In this document: one piece after another, positions 56,894 through 64,000 of the stretch | How the letters are laid out: each line of letters begins with the position of its first letter | Numbering within the stretch: position 1 is the stretch's first letter | Assembly: GCA_022113835.1 (NCBI GenBank) | Contig: JAILWY010000010.1 | Coordinates: 769,501-833,500 of the forward strand | DNA from: Atopsyche davidsoni | Lineage: Eukaryota > Arthropoda > Insecta > Trichoptera > Hydrobiosidae | DNA: 64,000 nucleotides | Reading direction: 5' to 3' | The notes under the pieces: generated by a model | Told to the model about the DNA's origin: nothing | Seen by the model: the letters and a program-made list of their open reading frames with translations, nothing else | The model's database searches: none | Position numbers and translations under genes: made by a program

Positions 56894-57004
56894 TAACTGC
56901 GGTGTAAAAAGACTATTTCCCCCTTAAAAAAATAGTAGATGCTCAGTGAAATGCGCCAACCACCTTTTCTCAGAGGCACTTGTTGAATAATCAACACAGT
57001 AAAA

Positions 57005-57165
57005 TTACAGCTGTAGATTACAAATTACAGCAATATATCAACAGATCGTCGATTCACAACCAAAAATATCGTTGGATCAAATAGAAGAAAGAAAAAAAAA
57101 ACAGGTTGATAAACACGCGTATACAAATAAACCTTGTTTTGAATCTCTTTTGAGATATCCTTTGA
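57005..57165. other. AT-rich spacer
   Basis: Nothing was recognised. Confidence 0.4.
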
Positions 57166-57169
57166 AATA

Positions 57170-57440
57170 TCATCCGAAAGATTATGCGACAAAATCGCGC
57201 CACGGGTGAATACAAAGGGCCGGAGATCAGCTGAGAGGGGCTGCCGGCGCGGCCGGGGCGCCCCGGGAAGCGGCGCCCCGAGAGCCTCGATTCCAGTATA
57301 CAAATAATACGGAAGCGAAAATCGTGTTTTGCGTGCTGCGTCTTAAGAGGGAGGAGCCTGAAAAAATCCACCCCATGAAACACTTTTCAGGCGCGTTCGG
57401 TCGTAATTACAGATTGGATTCGCGACACTTGCTGAAAAGC
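57170..57440. promoter_or_regulatory. strong GC-rich island
   Basis: CGGCGCGGCCGGGGCGCCCC and neighbouring CpG-rich sequence. Minus frames of 92 and 109 codons overlap in different frames, so neither is convincing. Confidence 0.35.
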
Positions 57441-57444
57441 ACAA

Positions 57445-58435
57445 TGACGCCGTAACACGTACGTATATCATAGTTCATAACTATTTTTTTAAAGTTGTTT
57501 TTAAAATGCCTTCAGATAAAATTGAATTTTTATATAATGTGGTTTATCATATAGCGTTGATAAAATCACTTCTGTTGATAAAAACCACAATCAATTGTTT
57601 GGCAATAAAAAAATTAGTTTTTTTTTATTAATTATACATTTATATCAGAATACTTTTGTAAAACTTACCTAAACTGCCAATTTTAAAATAAATCTGTGAT
57701 TAATACATCAACAACTTCTTAAAACTTTTCTAAAGAAATATCGATATTTCCGTTTTTATAAGCATATTTTTTATTTTTATAAATCCACTTTATTCACTAT
57801 TGTTTATAATGTAACGATAATGATATCATCGGTTTTTTTCTCAAGTGCCAGTGCGCCTTGGTTATAAAACTACAGTTCTACTATAGTTGAATAAGTGACG
57901 TTTCATTACGAGTTGAATGGTACGAGGCATCGTTTAAAAAAAAAAAATTATATTTGTTTCGTCGTTGTGCGTCGATTACCTTAATTTAATATATTTGATC
58001 ATCTTTAGTCTACCCGAATATCATTTTTCCGTTTGCACCACGCAAATAGTGAGATAAATAAGTTTATATTCTTATTCTCATTTACTTTTTTTGTATTTAC
58101 GTTTTGGTTGTATTATAGTTAAGATTTGAAATTAAAGAAAAATAGTAGTGGACTTTGTGTTTTTTCGTAAAGTGAACTCATTCATTTGAATCATGGATTG
58201 TTTAAGTGTTTTATTGATTTATGAATGATTGATTTCGTTTTATATTTACTTAAAAAAATATTTTCTAAGCATTGATGTTTTGATATACATTGTTAAGGTT
58301 GTGTCCAGATAAGGAGTATTTATGCTTTTTCTTAATAAATCATTCTTTAAATTCCACCCGAGATAGCACCAGAACTGGTTCCATGAGGAACCGGTTTCGA
58401 TCACATCAACAAAGTGACGTAGAATTCGTTTGATG
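57445..58435. other. AT-rich region, nothing recognised
   Basis: A short inverted AGAACTGGTTCC...GGAACCGGTT-like pair occurs near 58370-58398. No gene was found. Confidence 0.5.
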
Positions 58436-58439
58436 CACA

Positions 58440-58580
58440 TATTTTAAAAACACGCACCAGCCTTCCTCTTAAGCACCCGGCCTATTTCGGATACGCGCCT
58501 GAAAAAGTGCGGATAAATTCCACGCAAGAAGCCTTTTCGAGTTCCGCGTGAAAAATCCTATTTTCGTTTTTTTCTAATAC
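58440..58580. promoter_or_regulatory. small GC-richer island
   Basis: A CpG-bearing patch with no frame. Low-confidence regulatory inference. Confidence 0.2.
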
Positions 58581-58892
58581 GCCTTTGCGTATTTTTCATC
58601 AAGTGCATATTATTTATTTTAATAATGTAGCGGAAAGGCGACTTCTTTTTTATACAGGTTTTTTTAACGTAGTTTTTTTTTCCAAACACGCGCAGTTTGG
58701 AGGACTTTTCAATGAATATATTTGATATACAATGCACACAGTGTTTAGAAACCCATGTTTCTGTAATACTACGTCTGAAACAAAAACTGGGTTTATTTTT
58801 TTTGCACGCTTTTTAAAAAACATTTTGCTTGAGATCAACTTGGTCCAAACATTTCACTTTATAATAGCCGAGGACAATGTCGGGAAAGAATG

Positions 58893-59035
58893 ACTTCTTC
58901 TTCTTCTGATGCCTCTCCTCATAGGAGGTTGGTAACCATTTCATAAAACTCATTTCTATTCTAGACCAGTCTCACCAATTCGGCTATACTTCCGATCTCC
59001 AGCCACTGGCGCTAAAGAAATGACTTAGTATATAA
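58893..59035 (+). repeat. dispersed LINE-tail-like repeat, fullest copy
   Basis: CTTCTTCTTCTTCTGATGCC, TAGGAGGTTGGTAACCATTT and CTTCCGATCTCCAGCCACTG appear in order. 23370 shares the first part and 13265 (inverted) the last. This layout resembles the terminal region of RTE-type elements common in insects, read in reverse; family assignment is from memory of pattern and tentative. Confidence 0.6.
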
Positions 59036-59039
59036 ATAT

Positions 59040-59385
59040 CTAAAAAGTCGAGTCTGTATGAAGCTTACTTCTCGAAAAATAAAGAGTTACCTTTTTATAC
59101 CCTGTAAAAATTGCTGTAAAATCTGATGTTTGGTGTGGAGTCTGCATCTGTATGGCAAGCGAAAAAATAAATGATAAAGGATAATTATGTTAACCGAACT
59201 GCTTTAAAATTTTTCAATTTGATTATTTTATACCTTTATCTAATTAAAATATATTTAACATACATGTCATTTGACCTATGAGTGGTTTGTATTATGATAT
59301 ATAAAAGAAAATTTTTCAATCTTCATTAATCTCCATTTCATATTTGTAAAAAAAAAATATAATATAAGTATTTAAGGTATCAACA
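59040..59385. other. AT-rich region, nothing recognised
   Basis: No structure was recognised. Confidence 0.5.
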
Positions 59386-59389
59386 TTTT

Positions 59390-59470
59390 TGATAAGAGTA
59401 AATAGTGGAATTTTATTTTAATATTTTAAATAAAACATTTTAGTGTCAACGTGAAATGTTAACAAAACAT
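59390..59470 (+). repeat. dispersed GACAG family, degenerate copy
   Basis: TTTTTGATAAGAGTAAATAG and GTGGAATTTTATTTTAATA, then GTGTCAACGTGAAATG, follow the family order. Confidence 0.45.
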
Positions 59471-59474
59471 GTCA

Positions 59475-59930
59475 CCAATAATATTAAATATATATAATAT
59501 CACTATAGTATATTACTTAAAATATTACATTAATTTTGAAACTATTTTATAATGAAGTGAATATGTCTATGTCTATGTCTAAAAACACATTTAAAGAATA
59601 TTGCATATATATTAATAATATAATTCAATATATAATAATAAAAATAGTATTTTTTCCCTTTATTTCTTTATGATGTTTGTGCGATGATGGTAATTAAATT
59701 GTAACTACGTTTTAAAAAATATCAGCTAACATTAAAAATGGCGTTGGTTAGATTGACTAAAAATTTATTTTTAATATTCCTGATGGATTATTATAATTTT
59801 TTTCACGACGGTTGTCAAAGAAGAAAAAACCTTTTTCAGTCGTTACAACTTTGATGTAGATGAAAAGCGCTTGGAAATATTTAATGACAATTATAAATAA
59901 ATATACTTGCATCTATTTCAAGGTTATAAA
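59475..59930. other. AT-rich region, nothing recognised
   Basis: No structure was recognised apart from a short TGTCTATGTCTATGTCTA tandem at about 59563-59581. Confidence 0.5.
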
Positions 59931-59939
59931 TTATTATTG

Positions 59940-60190
59940 ATTTTTTGTGAAGACCGTTTCACAGGAAGTACGATTTTACCTATACAGGTTTTATTGATTG
60001 ATAATGATGAAGTACATTTTTTCAAATATTGAAAATTGATAAAAGAAACTCTTAGAAAAAAATCATCGTGATTTGTGTGGGATTTGAACTCACATCTGGA
60101 GATGTGGGTTCAAATCCCACACAAATCACGGCTTGGGAGCTTACATGGTCGGTGCATTATGGTGAAAAAATGTACTTATAAATTATATTA
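59940..60190. repeat. rearranged SINE S with T-arm hairpin
   Basis: The 5' module TTTCACAGGAAGTACGATTT to GATTGATAATGATG matches 50310-50365. At 60067-60129 a nearly perfect hairpin joins two box-B T-arms head to head (GTGGGATTTGAACTCAC and GTGGGTTCAAATCCCAC) with almost no loop. A minus-strand anticodon arm (GAGCTTACATGGTCGG) follows. The tRNA-like parts are therefore scrambled by inversion. Confidence 0.82.
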
Positions 60191-60450
60191 AACAATAAAT
60201 TATTTCCCGTTGAAACTATTCCTGGCGATTTCCCGGAAATAAAATAAATAAGAAATATGAAACAGCTGCAATAATATCTGATAAGTCCCACACGTTTGCC
60301 CACACATATCTTGTCTGGTAGTTTTTACTCCCACAGAGATAGAGACAACCTTTCAATTACAATTTTACCGTGGATGTTTCCAGTCGAGTGGTAAATAAAA
60401 CAATTATTTACGTATTAGAGCCACATATAAAAATTATTAAAAAATATATA

Positions 60451-60540
60451 TTTTTGAATAAAATACTTGAGTGATTTTATTCAAAAATATTAAAATGGAA
60501 TTCCACCAAGTACTCTCTGTCAAAAATATTGAATTTCTTA
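60451..60540 (-). repeat. GACAG module, inverted, with adjacent hairpin
   Basis: The hairpin TTTTTGAATAAAAT/ATTTTATTCAAAAA (60451-60487) is followed by TGGAATTCCACCAAG and TACTCTCTGTCAAAAATA, the reverse complement of the family start. Confidence 0.7.
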
Positions 60541-60544
60541 AAAA

Positions 60545-61750
60545 ATATATACGAGATTTTATTTAAAAATAAATAAAGCTCTCAAACGTAGTTTGGTTTC
60601 AATGTCGTCTTTTTTCTGTTAACTGTAAGAAAAATAAGTATCAGTGTATTAAATAAGTGTAACATTATTTTTTCTGTAGTGAAAAAAATCATTATTCTCT
60701 AGGAATTATTAAAAAAATATTGTTGCTTATTAAAAATAGACAGTAAACTGCTGATCTACATATTAAATTTTAAAGAGAGAAAAAGCATAATAAAAAGTTC
60801 CATACTTCAGAAATTTATTTTTACGTATGGAATATAAATAGCGCTATTTATTTTATAACTGAATGCTTGCATAAAACTTAAATATTTAAGGCGTCTATGG
60901 CTTCATTACTTACAGTGATTGCATATCGAGAGCTCCAAGGGTTGAAGAGATGTTTGTGGCGAAGTTTTCAGTCGATACCTTTGATTTGGTGTTGTAGGTT
61001 ATTTCAGGTCATCGAGTCTACCGAGGTAAAGGCGGGGTTGCTAAATAAAGTCTCAGCATCGAATCAGCACAGCAAAGACGCTGCTTATCACCGAAACTGT
61101 CTTTTGAAGTTATTTTCGGAACTATATTATGCAATATTGTGCAATATCATTTAATAATACAAGCACATCTATGTTTAACGAACCAATGGTCAACACACTT
61201 ACCTATCAAACATATATAATTTTTTAAGTGATAAATAAATTATTCGCGTTATTTTTTTATACTATAAGTAAAGTTAGTTATTCAAAAATATTATTTCTAT
61301 TCAGTGATTGAAATTTACTTGCCGTTATTTAAATCTCACCGTACTCATAAAAAGCTTGAATTTACAAAATAATCATCCATAAATACGATTTTTTTAACAT
61401 GGCAGAATTGTTATCGAGTTGTCTGTGTCGAACAATTTTTTTAATATTCCTTAAAGGCTTTTGTTGTCAGGGCAGTGCGTTGAATTGTGAAATGCGATAT
61501 TCATGAATATTGTTAGGGAACATATAGAGTTTTTTTACAGTGTAATTACTTTATTATAAATCTCATTAAAATTCAGCATTTCATTTGAATAAAGGATAAG
61601 TATGTTTTCATTATTTTAAATTAAAATAAAGTTATTTTCATGATTATTTTTTAGAAAATAGGTAAGGTTTGCGTGCAATTTAATAAACGTTTTTTTTTTT
61701 TCAAGTTTGAGTGTCCAATGTTTAAGTGATTGATTTGCTCATAAAAAGAC
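60545..61750. other. AT-rich region, one unrecognised open segment
   Basis: A GC-richer 85-codon plus frame starts at ATG 60897 and has no domain I recognise. The rest shows nothing. Confidence 0.45.
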
Positions 61751-61754
61751 GAGG

Positions 61755-61870
61755 AGAACCACGGTATAGGTGGGATTCGAACTCATACCCATTACAGGTG
61801 CGCTTAACAGGTCAGAGCATTAGGCCGCGATAGACGTTGAGTTGCGGGTTCGAATCCCATCGGTGTAGTA
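61755..61870. repeat. inverted pair of tRNA-like segments, unlike family S
   Basis: On the minus strand GGGTATGAGTTCGAATCCC, and on the plus strand GTTGCGGGTTCGAATCCC, are two box-B T-arms facing away across about 60 bp. GGTCAGAGCATTAGG resembles box A for the plus copy. CACCGATGGGATTCG-like outer sequences partly pair. The ancestor tRNA cannot be assigned. Confidence 0.6.
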
Positions 61871-61969
61871 GAAAAAAAGTTTCTAGGGTATTTTTCGTAG
61901 TTTCGCAGTAGAATGTGTAAATAAATTATTTAAAAAATTGATTAATTTAGCAATTTAATCAATTGGTTT

Positions 61970-62240
61970 TGGTGCCGAGTACCGGCCCTGGTCCAGGGGA
62001 AGAGGCGTAAGTCAGTCGAGGGGGAGTGCGTTAAGTTTCCCGCTGATGATTTAATAATTGACATCTCCGCCTGCGCCTGCCGCCCCTTTTGTTTTTCTCC
62101 GCAATGGCAGGCTTTGTCCCATCTTTGTTCCCGGAAATTCGGGTTATTATTCCCTGAAAGTTTATTATTTGTTATTGGAATTGCTTATCATTGTTTTCAG
62201 GCAGCCGAGATAATATTTTTTCGCCTTGTTATTGTGTCGT
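61970..62240. promoter_or_regulatory. GC-richer island
   Basis: It contains GGTGCCGAGTACCGGCCCTG and CCGCCTGCGCCTGCCGCCCC without a frame of note. Inferred noncoding element. Confidence 0.28.
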
Positions 62241-62244
62241 GCTT

Positions 62245-63635
62245 TTAGTTTGGATTGTTATTGCTATGTGTATGTATTAATCATTTAATTTTCACATCGA
62301 AAAATCTTAACCTTTCTTTGATAATTACTCGGTGAATATTTATTTTCACAAAATACCAATAATTAGATATTTTAACTCGATTAATTACCCTTTAGGCTGC
62401 GTTTAATTTAACGATGCCAGCATGCAATTTTATGTACTTTAAAGAAGGGTGTACCGACAGGTTATTTGTGTTAGGGTAAACTTTAATATTATATCAGATA
62501 TAGCAACTTCAATACCAAATATTATTTGGATAATAATTAAAACCGTTTTAACTTTAAAAATTATATAAGGGCAGATATTAAACGTAACTTTTTTCGTATA
62601 TTTAACAAATTTTTTACAAAATATAATTTTATCAAATAGATAATTTTTTAATAAAACAATTTGTTATAGAACAAGATATTAAGAAAAAATCCGTCATGGA
62701 ACAGGAAAAGTTTTCTTTGCTTCTCAAGTACAGCTGGACAGTCACCCTTCCAGCAAAAGTTTCTCCATAATGGTCGCAGTGGCCTTCTAAGCAATCCGGG
62801 GAAGTCTCCGACTCAAGAAACTGCTACCTCCTGAAAGCGTCAATTATTCCAAAGCTTCTAAGTTTTATTTTGCAGCACTCTACCCTTTTGTGATGACATT
62901 GAATACTTAAATTTATAAACACCATTATTTGCTTTCCTTCCATTTGCTTATAAATAAATTAAAGCTTTAGCATATTATAAATAAAAACAACAATAACGGG
63001 GGAGCAATTTTATAAAAATCTGTTGTAAAGTCAATCAAAAGACATTCAAAAAATAATTTTGAAAAAAATTACAACTACTTTAAAACACATATATTTCTAT
63101 GTATTTGTACTGTATCGTTTAAAATAATAATTGTACAGAATCTCAGAAAAACCGAAATATAATTCTGATAATCATTGCTTCTCTCTCTAGTATTTTGTCA
63201 TTTGCTTATTATAAATAGTTTATGTAACCCAGTTAAGTTGAAATAGATACGGATATTTGTAGAGGTGTCAGTTTGCATCTCACCTGTGTCTAAAAAAATT
63301 GAGAAATTTTCCCCTCGTCCTTAGATTAGATTTCCTAAAATCAAAGTGTGTTAACAATATACATGTGAGGAAGATAAATGTTGACTTTTAAAAGTCCAAT
63401 AATATTTACTTTGAATTCAATATTAGTTGAACAAAAATGCTTTTAAGTTTCAAAACCACCTTGAAAGCATGTATTATTTTAGAAGTGAAAAAAACTGTTT
63501 CTAGAATTGTTAACAGATTTATGTGATTTATGATACTTTTAAGATCTTGTTTGGGGAAAACAAAGTTTCAAAGAAAAAATGCTTAGCCAAAAGAAATGTT
63601 TAAAATCGCAGGTTTGGGTCAGACTTAAAATTTTC
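62245..63635. other. AT-rich region, nothing recognised
   Basis: No structure was recognised; a small GC patch lies at about 62735-62850. Confidence 0.5.
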
Positions 63636-63639
63636 ACTT

Positions 63640-63990
63640 ATATCGAAATTCCCCGAGTGGGTTCTGAAACTATTTACCACAAAAAGCAGTTTTCTGCATT
63701 TATCTCCGAACAAAAAAATAGAGTTGACACCCGCTTTCAATAAATACGGTCGCACGAAAGCCTTTTCGAAAAAAAGTTTCACACGATAGACACAGAGACG
63801 TCCACCGGAAACCACGTGTGGTTTTATTTATTCAAATATTATTCACGTTACAGATTCAGCGTTTCCGGACAACGGGATTTTCAGAATGCTGAAGGGGGGT
63901 CTCGCGAAAGCGTTCATCAGATGAACTACACGACGTTTTCTAGACGGCCAGGGCAGCTCCAGACCCTGAAAGATCTATTTGTAACTCGTA
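63640..63990. promoter_or_regulatory. GC-richer island at right edge
   Basis: It contains CGTTTCCGGACAACGGG and GAAGGGGGGTCTCGCG. A short minus frame is featureless. It may continue beyond the window. Confidence 0.25.
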
Positions 63991-64000
63991 TAAATAATAG

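Larger units (their letters stand above)
56210..57000 (+). repeat. dispersed repeat R, copy 3, interrupted
   Basis: The left part 56215-56437 matches 32985-33215 (GGCTGCCATTCTGTACTC, CTTTGGAAGTACCTTGTC). The right part 56894-56985 matches 33240-33355 (AACTGCGG, TGCTCAGTGAAATG, TTTTCTCAGAGGCAC). The break is an inserted transposon remnant. Confidence 0.8.

Noticed and set aside
57054..57383. 109-codon minus frame
   Set aside because: Overlaps a 92-codon frame in another phase, both across a GC-rich block; neither looks like protein.

Overview
The window reads as AT-rich, intergenic or intronic DNA of an animal, most likely an insect. Evidence: no ORF longer than about 120 codons; two mauritiana-type mariner copies; non-autonomous Helitrons, hAT and pogo-like MITEs; an RTE-like LINE fragment; tRNA-derived SINEs; long (TA)n tracts; and a short TTAGG run, the insect telomere unit. 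No complete protein-coding gene is visible. Only three short exon-like segments have plausible splice signals: a possible last exon at the left edge, a possible first exon near 2.7 kb, and a cysteine-bearing segment near 39.9 kb.

Layout. 0-1.5 kb: exon candidate, (TA)n and mariner copy 1. 2.7-4.2 kb: small exon candidate, repeat pieces and a GC-rich island. 8.7-9.0 kb: near-perfect 118-bp-arm palindrome with a hammerhead-ribozyme-like core in each arm. 12.1-12.5 kb: small Helitron with a Rep remnant. 17-18.4 kb: CRE-bearing palindrome, tRNA-like segment and hAT MITE with intact 8-bp duplication. 20.5-22.2 kb: two Helitrons end to end, the first with a broken Rep/helicase N-terminus. 23-33 kb: repeats, SINE, GC islands, mariner copy 2. 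39-40.7 kb and 50.3-60.2 kb: SINEs whose tRNA-like heads are repeatedly arranged as inverted dimers. 48.6-50.3 kb: pogo-like MITE and a satellite with about 369-bp higher-order units. 52.4 kb: LINE reverse transcriptase C-terminal fragment. 54.1-54.5 kb: 189-bp-arm palindrome. 56.2-57 kb: Tc1/mariner-superfamily remnant nested in an older repeat.

Between these lie some twenty GC- and CpG-richer islands of 100-400 bp in a strongly AT-rich background. Several contain homeodomain-, POU- or CREB-type motifs. They do not look like genes and may be conserved regulatory elements of a gene-poor domain; that is inference and needs comparative alignment.

The most unusual theme is structural. At least three unrelated repeat classes (hammerhead-like elements, tRNA-like SINEs, AT-rich repeat tails) occur as head-to-head inverted pairs with short spacers, some with nearly identical arms. 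Because no search tool was available, family names rest on motif recognition.
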